Below, piece after piece: positions 27,818 to 38,365 of a stretch of 64,000 nucleotides of DNA. The stretch spans positions 1 to 64,000 of the forward strand of contig JANLFN010000004.1 of assembly GCA_024655885.1 (NCBI GenBank), given 5' to 3'. The position numbers and the translations under genes were made by a program. The notes beneath the pieces are model-generated. The model was not told the DNA's origin, made no database searches, and saw only the letters and a list, made by a program, of their open reading frames with translations. Source of the DNA: Eubacteriales bacterium (GTDB lineage Bacteria; Bacillota; Clostridia; Acetivibrionales; JANLFN01). Within the stretch, counting starts at the first letter, position 1. Each line of letters starts with the position of its first letter.

Positions 27818-29410
27818 CTATTTCGTCTCCGGTCCTTTCTTTTCCAGCTCGTCAAAGTTCCTTACATAGTCCGGCCTGCTGGTGAAGTCCTTGCCGGTAA
27901 AATAGTTGATCCAAGCCGCTGTCTTATAGAGAGATCCGTCCACAGGCGGAATATAGTCTCTTCTCAGCTTATCCGCGTCTTTTACGCAGTCCTTCAGCCT
28001 GTCATAGGCCAGAACATAAGCACACTTCTGTTTGTTGGGGTACACCTCGCACCAGCCGTTGTAGCTGCCGCCGCAGGGTCCGTTTCTCTGCTGCTTGGGA
28101 CACTTGGACATGGGGCATACGTACCCGCGCTCAACCATGGCACAGTCGCCGCAGAAACGGCATCCGTTTCCGAAAAATTTCAGCATGTGCTCAAACCACT
28201 CAAAAGGCTTTTCCAGCGGTGAATCCGCTATGAGCTTAATGGCAGCTTTCCCCAGTTCATGGAAAGGCGCTCCGTGTTCGAAAACCAAAACGTGCAGTAG
28301 ATGGAACATCCTGAAACCCAGGTGGAACTTTTTATCTCCGGTCTTGCTGAGGTCTACGGGCTTTTCGGTATTCCAGTTGGAATCAGGCTGCTTTTCATAG
28401 TAATAAAAATGAGCGCCCTCTTTGTGCAGGGACTGGAACTCCTCGGCAATATCCTGCCAGTTCTTGGTGAGCTCTTCTCCCTTTTCAATGATATACTGGA
28501 CATCCGAATATTTCAGGCCGTGTCCGCCGATATTAATCCCATCCGTTTTCAGACCTCTGCAAACCGCATACAATTTGGCAGACCTTAAAAGCTGAGCTTC
28601 CTTGTGGTTGCTGTACCTGCCGCGTTCCTTGTCAATTTCCCACAGCATTTCGTCGGGAATATAGCAGCCCGGGATCTTGTTCTCGTTCATCATCTTTGCA
28701 ACCCCATAGGGCAGCAGGAATACGTTTCCTACCAGAGGAACATTGAGGCCGTTCTGTTTCATGAAGATTTTGAGCTCTTCAATTTTTCTCGGGTCATAGC
28801 CTATCTGGCTAATGACAAACTGTGCACCCATTTTTACCTTCTTGAAAAGCTTGTAGTACTGGGTCACCTGCTCCTGCTCCGTCCTTTTGAAGGGAGACAC
28901 CACAACCCCCGGGAAAAAGTGGGTGGGGGGCAGCTTGGTTACGCCTTTTCCGGCCGGAATCTCCTCGCCCTTGTTCATGTCGCTGATCATTTTGACCGCC
29001 TGCACCGAATCGATGTCAAAAACTTTACCCGCCTGGCTTGAGTATCCTTCCACGGGATAGTCTCCCGTCATGACAAGCAGATAATTCAGTCCTGCCCTTT
29101 CTAAAGCATACAGATCGCTGTGGATGCTGTTCCTGTTTTTATCTTTGCAGGTAAAGTGTATCAAAGGGTCAATGCCCATTTTTTTAATCTCCTGAGCCAG
29201 GGCATAAGGAAGTATGGCAGGTTTTCCCCCGGGATTGTCGGTCAGTGTGACACCATGAATCCTCGGGTCCTTGGCTGCAAGCTCAGCCATTTTAAGAGCC
29301 TCTTCCTGGTGCTTGTCAAAGGATCCCCGGCCGGGAATCAATTCCCATGTGATGGATACTGTATCGGGACTTGTCAATGCTTCACGCAATGATAATTTTT
29401 TCTCCTCCAT
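27818..29410 (-). CDS. metF: Methylenetetrahydrofolate reductase, MetF fused to a MetV-like C-terminal domain
   Basis: Reduces methylene-THF to methyl-THF. The first 300 residues form the MetF barrel (SITWELIPGRG, GVTLTDNPGG, LVMTGDYPVEGYSSQ, GAQFVISQIGYD). The rest is the MTHFR C-terminal, cysteine-rich domain: CRFCGDC, CPMSKCPKQ, GPCGG, WCEVYP, KCAY. In acetogens this domain is the separate protein MetV. The ATG at 29410 has AAGGAG at eight bases; a start two codons earlier is too close. The total is 530 residues. It follows the complex I genes on the same strand, 38 bases after nuoN. This suggests a link between methyl-THF formation and electron transfer, but NADH, ferredoxin or another donor cannot be told from the sequence. 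Confidence 0.93.
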   Translation of the reverse strand: MEEKKLSLREALTSPDTVSITWELIPGRGSFDKHQEEALKMAELAAKDPRIHGVTLTDNPGGKPAILPYALAQEIKKMGIDPLIHFTCKDKNRNSIHSDLYALERAGLNYLLVMTGDYPVEGYSSQAGKVFDIDSVQAVKMISDMNKGEEIPAGKGVTKLPPTHFFPGVVVSPFKRTEQEQVTQYYKLFKKVKMGAQFVISQIGYDPRKIEELKIFMKQNGLNVPLVGNVFLLPYGVAKMMNENKIPGCYIPDEMLWEIDKERGRYSNHKEAQLLRSAKLYAVCRGLKTDGINIGGHGLKYSDVQYIIEKGEELTKNWQDIAEEFQSLHKEGAHFYYYEKQPDSNWNTEKPVDLSKTGDKKFHLGFRMFHLLHVLVFEHGAPFHELGKAAIKLIADSPLEKPFEWFEHMLKFFGNGCRFCGDCAMVERGYVCPMSKCPKQQRNGPCGGSYNGWCEVYPNKQKCAYVLAYDRLKDCVKDADKLRRDYIPPVDGSLYKTAAWINYFTGKDFTSRPDYVRNFDELEKKGPETK

Positions 29411-29448
29411 ATACATAACTCCTTTATATAAAATTTCCTATGCAATAC

Positions 29449-30876
29449 TTACTTTACAAACATGGACGCAACGGATGACGTCCAGCTTGTCAGCGGTCCG
29501 GCATAAACCCCCAGAAAAATGGTGGCCGCAGAGGAGACAACCATTACGGTTTTGAGGGATGCCGGCACTGTAACAGGTTCATCGGATTTCACCTGTCCTG
29601 TGAGCATTACCCGGATAACCATAACGTAGTAGTAGAGGGACACCACACTCATGCCTATTGCAACCAGGGCCAGCCATACATACCCTTCCTTGATTATAGA
29701 AGCGAATAAATAGAATTTCCCTACAAAACCTGCCGCCGGAGGAATTCCCGCCATTGAAAGAAGGCTTATCATAAGGACGGCGGTGACCAAGGGGGAACGT
29801 TTCCACATGCCGCCGAAGTCTTCTATTTCATCGCTGCCCGTTATATTCGAAAGGGCTGTGACCGACGCAAAGGCCCCTGCGTTTGCAAATATATAGATGA
29901 AGATGTAGTAGAGCATGGCTCCCACACCCATCCCTGTAAAAGCTACCAGGCCCAGCAGGATGTATCCTGCATGGGCAATGCTTGAGAAAGCAAGCATCCT
30001 TTTAATATTCTTTTGCGGTATGGCAATCAGGTTGCCTACAATGATTGTCAATACAGCCAGCATTATAATTATACCAGAAAAGTTCACATGTTGCGATGGA
30101 AGAACCTGCAACAGCAGACGGATCAGTACGGCAAAACCCGCCGCTTTTGAGCCCGTGGCCAGAAACGCCGTAATGGGCGTAGGCGCTCCCTCATAGATAT
30201 CAGGAGACCACATGTGGAACGGAACAGCGGATATTTTAAACCCAAAACCGGCTAAAACCATAACAATAGCCAGTATCAGGGCCGGGCCCAGCCCACCGCT
30301 TTGCAGGCAGGTTATAAAGCCTGCATATTCCGTGGTCCCGCTAAGGCCGTAAAAGATGCTCAAGCCGTATAAAAGCACGGCTGAAGACATTGCACTCAGC
30401 AAAACATATTTTACGCCCGCTTCGGAGGACTTTAGACTGGACCGGTCGAAAGCCGTCAGTATCACAAAGGAGATGGTCATCAGCTCAAGCCCGATATACA
30501 GCGTGATAAAATCATTGGACGACACCATAACCATCATGCCCAGCAGGGCAAACAGCAAAATGGAGAAGTACTCGCCCTTGCCTTCCCGGAACCGCTTTGT
30601 ATAGCTCAAGGACATCAAGATCACCAGTATGGCGGCAATCATAAAAATTTCCTTAAAGTATTTGGACAGTGAGTCCAGCGTATACAGCCCGTAAAGGAAT
30701 GTGCCGCTCCTGCCCGCATCGCCGGATAAACTGAAGGCCAGTATGCCCAGAAGGCCCACGACCGCAATGTAGCCGTTTGCTTTTTTGTGGTCCGGCGGAA
30801 GCAGCAAGCCTGTCACCAGCAGCACCAATCCAAGGAGAGCAACAAGAATTTCTATTGTAACAGCACTGAAATCCAT
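29449..30876 (-). CDS. nuoN: Complex I subunit NuoN
   Basis: A 475-residue antiporter-like proton-pumping membrane subunit with about 14 transmembrane helices. Conserved features include GLELMTISFVILTAFDR, the lysine-rich GFGFKISAVPFHMWSPDIYEGAPTPITAF signature, and GIPPAAGFVGKFYLF. Its start overlaps the nuoM stop by one base. It is the last membrane-arm subunit in the cluster. Confidence 0.95.
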   Translation of the reverse strand: MDFSAVTIEILVALLGLVLLVTGLLLPPDHKKANGYIAVVGLLGILAFSLSGDAGRSGTFLYGLYTLDSLSKYFKEIFMIAAILVILMSLSYTKRFREGKGEYFSILLFALLGMMVMVSSNDFITLYIGLELMTISFVILTAFDRSSLKSSEAGVKYVLLSAMSSAVLLYGLSIFYGLSGTTEYAGFITCLQSGGLGPALILAIVMVLAGFGFKISAVPFHMWSPDIYEGAPTPITAFLATGSKAAGFAVLIRLLLQVLPSQHVNFSGIIIMLAVLTIIVGNLIAIPQKNIKRMLAFSSIAHAGYILLGLVAFTGMGVGAMLYYIFIYIFANAGAFASVTALSNITGSDEIEDFGGMWKRSPLVTAVLMISLLSMAGIPPAAGFVGKFYLFASIIKEGYVWLALVAIGMSVVSLYYYVMVIRVMLTGQVKSDEPVTVPASLKTVMVVSSAATIFLGVYAGPLTSWTSSVASMFVK

Positions 30877-32381
30877 TAGAATATCCCTCCTATTTTTAAG
30901 GATACAAATTTTTCAGCCAGCGGCGCCACACCACTGTTGATCATATCCATAATCAAGTGAGGGAAAAAGCCGAACAGGAGCAATACCCCTCCTAAAAGCA
31001 CAATCGGTACCATTTCTACACCTTTCGCATCTTTAATATGGTCCCATTTTTCATTCCTTGGCCCGAAAAAGGTCTGCTTCATAACCCGCAGCGCATAAAT
31101 CGCCGTTACTACAACCGCAAAGATGGAAATTACTGAAAGCACTTTGAAAACCTGAACAGCTCCCACAAAAATGGCGAACTCGGACACAAAGTTGAACATT
31201 CCGGGCAAACCCAGGGAAGCGAGACTGGCAATCATAAAGCCTGCGGCAACCCTTGGCATCTGGTGGGCCAGGCCGCCGTAGTCCGCGATTTCCCGGGTAT
31301 GAGTTTTATCATAGATATTCCCCACAAGGGAGAAGAACAGGGCCGCCATAATTCCGTGGGCAAACATCTGTCCCACGGCCCCGTCGATGGCCGCCGCATT
31401 CAGGGAGGCAATGCCTATGAGCACATAGCCCATATGGCTCACCGAAGAGTTTGCCACCACATATTTTATATCCTTCTGCACCATGGCCACCACAGCGATA
31501 TAGACCGCATTGACGGTAGCCAGCGCGGCGATGAGCGGAGCCCAGAATTTTGCCCCCTCAGGCAGAAAGTTGATGCCTATGCGGATGATGGCATATCCGC
31601 CCAGCTTCATAATAACACCCGCCAGCAGCATGCTGATGGCCGTAGGGGCCGCCGAGTGCCCATCCGGCGTCCAGCGGTGCAGCGGGAACATGGGCACCAG
31701 CACTCCGAACCCGATGATCAGCAGGAAAAACGCAAATTTCTGAAAGGCCGGGTCATACTTGACCGAGGCAAGAGTGGCAATGTCAAAGGTATAATAGCCA
31801 AGTCCCCTGGACGGATCGGCAGCATAGAGGAAAATGGTTATGAGCCCGATGAGCGCGATGGCGCTTCCTCCCAGCAAATACAGCGTATACTTCATGGACG
31901 CGTATTCCTTGTACTTGCTCCCCCATACGTTAATCAGTATGAACTTAGGTATAACGGCCATCTCAAGGAAGAAGAACATGAAAAACATGTCCCTGGACAT
32001 GAATACCCCGAACACTCCTCCCACAAGGAACAGCATGTAAAAGAAGAACTCCTTCGGCCGGTCTTCCAGCTTCCAGGACACAAATACGCCGCTGAAAAGG
32101 ATGATGGCTGTCAGAAGCACCATGGGCATGCTCAGGCCGTCCACACCCAGGGCGTAATTCACTCCAAAAGTCTTGACCCACGGAATGTTCTCAACATACT
32201 GCATTCCACCTACAGTCCTGTCATATCCCGCATAGGCCAGTACCGCAAGTATCAAGGATACGGACGAAAACAGGGCTGCGGTCACCTTTATGGCTTTGGA
32301 ATTCTTCCCCGGGATGAGAAGCACCGCGATGGAACCTATGACGGGTGCCAATAGTATTGTTGAAAGAATAGGAAAACCCAT
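30876..32381 (-). CDS. nuoM: Complex I subunit NuoM
   Basis: A 501-residue antiporter-like proton channel subunit. The diagnostic helix FPLHRWTPDGHSAAPTAISMLLAGVIMKLGGY, the catalytic Glu helix FFFLEMAVIPKFILI, and the terminal FVSEFAIFVGAVQ segment are present. It overlaps nuoL and nuoN by one base at each end. Confidence 0.95.
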   Translation of the reverse strand: MGFPILSTILLAPVIGSIAVLLIPGKNSKAIKVTAALFSSVSLILAVLAYAGYDRTVGGMQYVENIPWVKTFGVNYALGVDGLSMPMVLLTAIILFSGVFVSWKLEDRPKEFFFYMLFLVGGVFGVFMSRDMFFMFFFLEMAVIPKFILINVWGSKYKEYASMKYTLYLLGGSAIALIGLITIFLYAADPSRGLGYYTFDIATLASVKYDPAFQKFAFFLLIIGFGVLVPMFPLHRWTPDGHSAAPTAISMLLAGVIMKLGGYAIIRIGINFLPEGAKFWAPLIAALATVNAVYIAVVAMVQKDIKYVVANSSVSHMGYVLIGIASLNAAAIDGAVGQMFAHGIMAALFFSLVGNIYDKTHTREIADYGGLAHQMPRVAAGFMIASLASLGLPGMFNFVSEFAIFVGAVQVFKVLSVISIFAVVVTAIYALRVMKQTFFGPRNEKWDHIKDAKGVEMVPIVLLGGVLLLFGFFPHLIMDMINSGVAPLAEKFVSLKIGGIF

Positions 32382-34273
32382 TACTTTATTACACCTCCCA
32401 GCAGCGGTGTGGACGCGAGAAGTACGAAGAATACTACCGCTCCGAAAATAACCAGTGCATAATTTTGCAAAGCCCCCGTCTGGGTCAGGCGAAGTTTGGA
32501 ACCCGTAAAGCCTACCAGTTTTGCAAACCCGTCAAAGAATCCGTCTATGATGTGATGGTCCACCCAATCCAGTGCTTTGCCTGTCATAAACATAACCTTG
32601 TCAAAAAGCCATTGATAAAAATCATCTATATAATACTTGTTCCACAAAAGCTTATACAAGCCGCTGAATTTCTTCGCGATGCTTTCGGCAGGAATGGCTT
32701 TCCTGCTGTAAATCAGCCACGCAGTAAAGATGCCGGCCAGCGCCGCCACCGTGGACAATCCGGCCACCCCCAAATCCAGGTGCGGAATTTCGGGCTCCCC
32801 GAAAAACACAAAGGTACTGAAGCTCTTTCCGAAAGCCTCATAAAACCAGGGTGAATTCAGGAACCCTGCCAGCACTGCAAAGACCGAAAGCAGCACCAGG
32901 GGAAGGGTCATGAGCCAGGAGGTCTCGTGGGCGTGGTGGTCCGACTTCTTCTCTCCGAAGAAGGCGACGAAGATGAGGCGGAACATGTAAAACGCCGTCA
33001 TAAAGGCCACAATTACCCCCAGCACAAACAATCCCGTAAAATTGTGATGCTGTGCTGCCAGCAGTATTTCATCCTTGCTCCAGAAGCCGGCCAGAGGGAA
33101 AACACCTGCCAGGGCCAGGGAGCCGATGACAAAGGTCCACGTGGTCACGGGCATTTTTTTGCTTAAGGCACCCATTTTAAACATGTCCTGCTCATGGTGC
33201 ATGGCATGAATCACACTGCCTGCGCCAAGAAAGAGGAGGGCCTTGAAAAATGCGTGGGTGGTCAGGTGGAACATACCGGCCGTCAGGCTGCCCACCCCCA
33301 TAGCCATAACCATATAGCCCAGCTGGCTTAAGGTGGAATAGGCCAGCACCCGTTTGATATCCTTCTGCACAATGGCTATGGATGCGGCGAACAGGGCGGT
33401 AAAACCGCCTATATATGCAATAACGAGCATCGTTGTCTCAGAGCTTTCAAACAGTATAAAGCCGCGGGCGATCAGGTACACACCGGCGGCAACCATGGTG
33501 GCCGCATGGATGAATGCACTGACGGGCGTGGGGCCCTCCATGGCATCAGGCAGCCACACGTGCAGCGGGAATTGGGCGGATTTCCCCACAGGTCCTATAA
33601 AAATTAATATGCCGATCAGGGTAATAAAGGCGGCATCCTTTGTGTGTTCAATGGCTGGCCCCAGTTCCGCAAAGTTGAAGGTGCCGAAGTATACGAACAG
33701 CAGAATGATGCCCACCATAAAGGCAAAGTCGGCCCAGCGGTTTGTAATGAACGCTTTTTGGGCTGCATCCGCCGCACTGGGCTTGTGGTACCAGAAGCCG
33801 ATGAGCAGATAGGAGGACAAACCGACCAGCTCCCAGAAAACGAACATCTGAAAGTAATTATTTGCCACCACCAAACCCAGCATGGAAAATGCAAACAGGG
33901 AAAGGTAGGCAAAGTACCTGGAAAATCCTTCATCCCCTTCCATGTACCCTATGGAAAAGAGGGTCACCAGTATGGCTATAAAGGTGACGATAAAAAGCAT
34001 TGCGGCCGACAGCGGATCAATCAGCAGCCCCATTTGAACATTCAAGCCCCTGAAGTTTCCCATCTCAGGAATGTTCAGCCAATTTACCGCTATTTCAATT
34101 GCTTTTGGATCCTGCACCTTCTCTATGAGGATGCCCAAAGCCACTACAAACGATGCTACCATCGAAGCAAGCGCATAAGCGGCACTGGCCGCCTTGGACT
34201 TTTTTAACAAGAAAACAATAGCTACAAAAGATGAGAACGGTAACACCGGAATCAACCAAGCGTATTGACTCAT
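32381..34273 (-). CDS. nuoL: Complex I subunit NuoL
   Basis: A 630-residue distal proton-pumping subunit. Core motifs: FWELVGLSSYLLIGFW, QFPLHVWLPDAMEGPTPVSAFIHAATMVAAGVYL, and KDIKRVLAYSTLSQLGYM. The C-terminal lateral helix is present (long DDFYQWLFDKV region followed by a last TM helix near residue 610). It starts 31 bases after the nuoK stop. Confidence 0.96.
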   Translation of the reverse strand: MSQYAWLIPVLPFSSFVAIVFLLKKSKAASAAYALASMVASFVVALGILIEKVQDPKAIEIAVNWLNIPEMGNFRGLNVQMGLLIDPLSAAMLFIVTFIAILVTLFSIGYMEGDEGFSRYFAYLSLFAFSMLGLVVANNYFQMFVFWELVGLSSYLLIGFWYHKPSAADAAQKAFITNRWADFAFMVGIILLFVYFGTFNFAELGPAIEHTKDAAFITLIGILIFIGPVGKSAQFPLHVWLPDAMEGPTPVSAFIHAATMVAAGVYLIARGFILFESSETTMLVIAYIGGFTALFAASIAIVQKDIKRVLAYSTLSQLGYMVMAMGVGSLTAGMFHLTTHAFFKALLFLGAGSVIHAMHHEQDMFKMGALSKKMPVTTWTFVIGSLALAGVFPLAGFWSKDEILLAAQHHNFTGLFVLGVIVAFMTAFYMFRLIFVAFFGEKKSDHHAHETSWLMTLPLVLLSVFAVLAGFLNSPWFYEAFGKSFSTFVFFGEPEIPHLDLGVAGLSTVAALAGIFTAWLIYSRKAIPAESIAKKFSGLYKLLWNKYYIDDFYQWLFDKVMFMTGKALDWVDHHIIDGFFDGFAKLVGFTGSKLRLTQTGALQNYALVIFGAVVFFVLLASTPLLGGVIK

Positions 34274-34304
34274 GTAAACAATTCACCTGCCCTTTTGTTT
34301 ATAC

Positions 34305-34613
34305 TTACCATTTCAGCAAATTCAGGTCATCTACAGCGGTAGACTTGCGATGACGGTAGATAGATATAATCAAAGCCAGACCGACGGCGACCTCTGCCGC
34401 TGCCACCACCATAATAAATATTGCAAATACGTGCCCTGTCAATTTCGCAGGTGCTAAAAAACGGTTAAAGGCCACAAGGTTGATATTCACCGAATTGAGC
34501 ATCAGTTCTATCCCCATGAAAACGGCAATGGCGTTTTTCTTTGTAACGGCTCCGAACAGCCCGATGCAAAAAAGCGCCGCAGCCAGAATCAAATAGTGCT
34601 GTAAAGTGATCAT
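34305..34613 (-). CDS. nuoK: Complex I subunit NuoK
   Basis: A 102-residue, three-helix membrane subunit. Conserved glutamates lie in [18 protein letters not shown] and [12 protein letters not shown]. Its ATG overlaps the nuoJ stop as ATGA. Confidence 0.95.
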   Translation of the reverse strand: MITLQHYLILAAALFCIGLFGAVTKKNAIAVFMGIELMLNSVNINLVAFNRFLAPAKLTGHVFAIFIMVVAAAEVAVGLALIISIYRHRKSTAVDDLNLLKW

Positions 34614-35140
34614 TTGGATTGGTCCACTCCTTTCCCCAGGATGATTGCGCCCACCATGGCTACCAGGAGCAGCAGGCCGGCGGCCTCAAACGCCACCATA
34701 TTGGGTCCCAGAAGGAGGTCGGCAATTTGGCCTGCCGTTGATTCCACCGGTCGTGTTGAGACAAGCCCTATCCACTCGGTAGCCACCATCAAGCGGGTAA
34801 TAATTACAAAAAGAAAGGCCGCGACGAAAAATGCCGCCACTCCGAAGCTGTTGTTCAGATTGCTTCTGTCCATGTTGTCCCTTCGTGAAAGCATGACTCC
34901 GAAGACAAGCAGTATGGATATGGCTCCAATATAGACCATAATCTGGACCACCGCCAGGAAGTCCGCCTGCAGCATGACATAGATGCCAGCCACACCCAGG
35001 AAGGTGACAATCATGAACAGGGCGCTGTGCACCAGATTTTTGGAAGTCACCATCATCAGGGCGAAGACGATGATGATGAAAGCCAGCAGATAAAACACTA
35101 TATTAGACATTACCGCTGAAACAATCGCATTAAAATCCAT
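34610..35140 (-). CDS. nuoJ: Complex I subunit NuoJ
   Basis: A 176-residue, five-helix membrane subunit of complex [41 protein letters not shown] is the family signature around helix 3, which carries the pi-bulge. It lies 12 bases after nuoI. Confidence 0.95.
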   Translation of the reverse strand: MDFNAIVSAVMSNIVFYLLAFIIIVFALMMVTSKNLVHSALFMIVTFLGVAGIYVMLQADFLAVVQIMVYIGAISILLVFGVMLSRRDNMDRSNLNNSFGVAAFFVAAFLFVIITRLMVATEWIGLVSTRPVESTAGQIADLLLGPNMVAFEAAGLLLLVAMVGAIILGKGVDQSK

Positions 35141-35152
35141 TCTCTATCCCCC

Positions 35153-35590
35153 CTATTCTCCGGCTGCCGTTTTGGCATCCCCCGGTTGTGCAGGCGTCTC
35201 TTCGGGCCTGGGTTCTTTTCCTTTCCAGGTGTAGATTGCTCCCTCTCTGGAGAAGCAAGCCAGCTCAAAATCCGTTTTGAAGCTCAAGGCACCCTTAGGG
35301 CAGGCATTTACGCACAACCCGCAAAACAGGCAGTATCCAAGATTTATGCTGTATTTTTCGAGGACTTTTTTCCCCTGTTCGTTTTTAAAAGTATCCAGCT
35401 TAATACAGCTATTGGGACATTCATTGGCGCAAATCCCGCAGGTTATGCACTTCTCCGCGTCAAAATCCAAAGAGCCGTGGGAACGCGGTGTAATCACCGG
35501 CATCACATCGGGATAATCCTGCGTAATCTTCTTGCTGAAAAACCTTTTCAATGTTATACCCATTCCTTTCAGTATACCGGTTCCAATCAT
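35153..35590 (-). CDS. nuoI: Complex I iron-sulfur subunit NuoI
   Basis: A 145-residue subunit with two 4Fe-4S clusters: CITCGICANECPNSC (near residue 46) and CLFCGLCVNACPKGA (near 89). It passes electrons to NuoB. In complexes without NuoEFG this subunit, or one bound to it, is the likely entry point. It overlaps no neighbour, with a three-base gap to nuoH. Confidence 0.95.
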   Translation of the reverse strand: MIGTGILKGMGITLKRFFSKKITQDYPDVMPVITPRSHGSLDFDAEKCITCGICANECPNSCIKLDTFKNEQGKKVLEKYSINLGYCLFCGLCVNACPKGALSFKTDFELACFSREGAIYTWKGKEPRPEETPAQPGDAKTAAGE

Positions 35591-35593
35591 GTC

Positions 35594-36625
35594 CTACACC
35601 CCCCCCATTCCGGTAAAATATTGATAGAGCTTGATTCCGATACCCGTTAAGAAAATATTCAGGATGGATAGGGGTATCAGCACTTTCCAGTTCAGCTTCA
35701 TCATTTTATCAATTCTTATACGCGGCAGTGTCCAGCGAATCCACATAATAAAGAAAACCATCAGCAGCGTTTTGATGAGGAACCACAGCCAGGACGGGAG
35801 CAGCGGGCCCTGCCACCCGCCGAAGAAAAGCGTGACTGCGATGGCGGCCATGCTGAACATGTTTGCATACTCCGCCAGGTAAACCAGTCCGAATTTCATT
35901 CCCGCATATTCGGTGATAAAACCCGCCACCAGCTCCGACTCCGCTTCGGGCAAGTCAAAGGGCGACTTGTTCAGTTCAGCCATGGCCGTGATCATGAAAA
36001 CCACGAAGGCTAAAGGCTGCAAGAACACAAACCACACGTTTTTCTGGGCGTTGATGATATCGGTCATATTCATGGATCCCGTGAGCATAATGATTCCAAG
36101 CAGTGAAAAAGCAAAGGGAATCTCATAGCTGATAATCATTGCCACGGTTCTCATTCCACCAATCAGGGAATACTTGTTGTTGGACCCCCAGCCACCCATC
36201 AGTATGGCAATTGTGGCAGTTGAAGAGATTGCAATCAGATAGAGGACTCCCACATTTAAATTCACAACGGTCAGGTTCTTGCCATATGGAAGTGCGGCAT
36301 AAACCAGCAGTGTGGTCATAAAAATCAGCATTGGTGCAAGGTTGTAAACCAGCTTGTCAACATTTCTGGGCGTGATGTTTCCTTTGCTCACCATCTTGAC
36401 CGCATCAAAAACCGGCTGCAGCAATCCCTGGGGGCCATACTTGATAGGACCAAGGCGTTCCTGGAAGAAGGCCGCAACCCTTCTGTCCATCCACATCAGG
36501 ATTATTACCAGCACGGTAATGAAAGCCGCAATGGCTGCAAAGTAAACAACCCCAATTAACAGGTTCATTATAATTGGGTTTTGGAAGAAATCCCATATGC
36601 TTGTGATGTTATTATTTGAATCCAT
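35594..36625 (-). CDS. nuoH: Complex I subunit NuoH
   Basis: A 343-residue membrane subunit joining the quinone chamber to the proton pumps. Motifs: WMDRRVAAFFQERLGPIKYGPQGLLQPVFDAVK, the acidic loop ELNKSPFDLPEAESELVAGFITEYAGMKFG, and LPRIRIDKMMKLNWK. A 103-base gap separates it from nuoD; NuoG would be here or upstream in a 14-subunit operon, but is missing. Confidence 0.96.
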   Translation of the reverse strand: MDSNNNITSIWDFFQNPIIMNLLIGVVYFAAIAAFITVLVIILMWMDRRVAAFFQERLGPIKYGPQGLLQPVFDAVKMVSKGNITPRNVDKLVYNLAPMLIFMTTLLVYAALPYGKNLTVVNLNVGVLYLIAISSTATIAILMGGWGSNNKYSLIGGMRTVAMIISYEIPFAFSLLGIIMLTGSMNMTDIINAQKNVWFVFLQPLAFVVFMITAMAELNKSPFDLPEAESELVAGFITEYAGMKFGLVYLAEYANMFSMAAIAVTLFFGGWQGPLLPSWLWFLIKTLLMVFFIMWIRWTLPRIRIDKMMKLNWKVLIPLSILNIFLTGIGIKLYQYFTGMGGV

Positions 36626-36728
36626 GCAAACTTCCCCTCTTTTTTAAGGTTACTATCAGGTATTTATGCTCAATACCGTCAGTCCTTGAACGATTTATGT
36701 TTACTTGTAAATTGCCGTCAATCAGCCC

Positions 36729-37862
36729 TTATCTGTCCACTTCACCCATGTCCACATCAATAGTCGCAAATGCGGCAAGGAAATCCTGAAGAAGCATTCC
36801 CGGGGCAATGGCGGGCATGATTCCGATATTGACGAAGCTGGGGCCATGAATGTGCAGCCTGTACGGTTTTGGTCCTCCATCACTTACAAGATGGAAGCCA
36901 AGAATCCCCCGGGCACCTTCCATTTTGTGAAACACTTCGCCTGCCGGAGGCTTTATAAGTTTCGGCACTTTGGCCATAATGGGACCTTCGGGCAGCTGTT
37001 GGACGGCTTGCTCTATGATCCGGAGAGACTGCTTGATTTCCATTAAACGGATTTGGTAGCGGTCAAAAGCGTCCCCGTTTTTAAGCACCGGTACCTCAAA
37101 GTCTATTTTCCCGTACGCGCTGTATGGGGCAACCTTTCTGAGGTCAAAGCGGACGCCTGCCGCACGGAGGTTTGGTCCGGTAACACCATAGTCCAAAGCC
37201 ATCTGGGCCGTTATTACGCCCACATTTTTCATCCTTTCCTGGAAAATCTCATTACCCAAAATCAGCGTTTCCATCATTTCCAGCCTTCCGGGAAGGTAAG
37301 CCAGGAACTCCTTCACTTTCGGAAAAAATTCCTCGGGCAAATCGTCAATAACGCCGCCAATGCGCATGTAATTGCTGGTCAACCGCGCTCCTGTAACCAT
37401 CTCCAGTAAATCCAGCACCTTTTCCCTGTCATGCATATAGTAAAGAAAACCGGTTACTGCGTTTACATCGTTGGTAGTGGACCCAAGCATCAGGTAGTGG
37501 CTGGCAATCCTCTGGAGTTCGGCTATGATGACACGCAGATATTCCGCACGCTCGGGTACTTCGATGCCCATCAGTTTCTCCACCGTCTGTACATATCCCA
37601 TATTGTTCAAGGCTGAAGCAAGGTAATCCAGACGGGCGGTATATGGAACAAACTGGCTGTAAGTGCGTGTTTCCGCAATCTTGTCCATCCCACGGTGCAA
37701 ATATCCCAGTACATTCTCCTCTTTTACTATGACCTCGCCGTCCAGCGTCAATACAGCCCTGAAAACGCCATGTGTGCTGGGATGATAAGGTCCCATGTTT
37801 ATAGTAAATTCCTGTGTATTTAAATCATCTACCAGATTCAAATTATCTGAATCCATTGACAT
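36729..37862 (-). CDS. nuoD: Complex I subunit NuoD (49-kDa)
   Basis: A 377-residue quinone-site subunit. MGPYHPSTHGVFRAVLTLDGE is the quinone-head histidine loop, and the protein ends in the usual DMGEVDR. It is separate from NuoC here. The start at 37862 is preceded by GGGAGGG. Confidence 0.96.
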   Translation of the reverse strand: MSMDSDNLNLVDDLNTQEFTINMGPYHPSTHGVFRAVLTLDGEVIVKEENVLGYLHRGMDKIAETRTYSQFVPYTARLDYLASALNNMGYVQTVEKLMGIEVPERAEYLRVIIAELQRIASHYLMLGSTTNDVNAVTGFLYYMHDREKVLDLLEMVTGARLTSNYMRIGGVIDDLPEEFFPKVKEFLAYLPGRLEMMETLILGNEIFQERMKNVGVITAQMALDYGVTGPNLRAAGVRFDLRKVAPYSAYGKIDFEVPVLKNGDAFDRYQIRLMEIKQSLRIIEQAVQQLPEGPIMAKVPKLIKPPAGEVFHKMEGARGILGFHLVSDGGPKPYRLHIHGPSFVNIGIMPAIAPGMLLQDFLAAFATIDVDMGEVDR

Positions 37863-37918
37863 TCCAAAATCCCTCCCCCACTTTGTTGATTGATGAGGTG
37901 TACTGCTGCAAAATTGCT

Positions 37919-38365
37919 TTAAAAACGGCTGACCGTTTTCATATTGAAGCTTTTCCTCAGCGGGTGCCCGTTGAAATCGTCGGGGCAGAGAATCCTCCTG
38001 AGGTCGGGATGCCCCGAGAACCGGATGCCCATCAGGTCAAAAGCTTCCCGCTCCTGCACATTGGCCGCCTTCCAGACATCGACGATGGAGGGCACCGTCG
38101 GCGCATCCAGGGGCAGTGCCACCTTGATTCTTATGTCCTGGGCATCCGTCAGCTTCATGACGTGATACACCACCTCATACCTGTCTTCATACTCTACTGC
38201 GGATAAATCGGCCAGCATTACATATTCATACTGGTTTTTCAGCATATCCATCAGCTTCACTATACACTCCGCAGGCACATAAATCGCCTGTCCGTCGTCA
38301 GAAAGCTTCAAAGCATTGTCAAAAGATGGGTTCAGCTTTTCGATTAAAACAGAAATATTATCCAT
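37919..38365 (-). CDS. nuoC: Complex I subunit NuoC (30-kDa)
   Basis: A 148-residue hydrophilic subunit that packs against NuoD. The family end VQEREAFDLMGIRFSGHPDLRRILCPDDFNGHPLRKSF is intact. It overlaps the nuoB stop by eight bases. Confidence 0.95.
   Translation of the reverse strand: MDNISVLIEKLNPSFDNALKLSDDGQAIYVPAECIVKLMDMLKNQYEYVMLADLSAVEYEDRYEVVYHVMKLTDAQDIRIKVALPLDAPTVPSIVDVWKAANVQEREAFDLMGIRFSGHPDLRRILCPDDFNGHPLRKSFNMKTVSRF

Noticed and set aside
31263-32354. Long plus-strand open frame opposite nuoM (363 codons)
   Set aside because: It is the complement of a well-supported complex I gene, has a composition rich in His/Arg/Gln typical of antisense frames, and no ribosome site.
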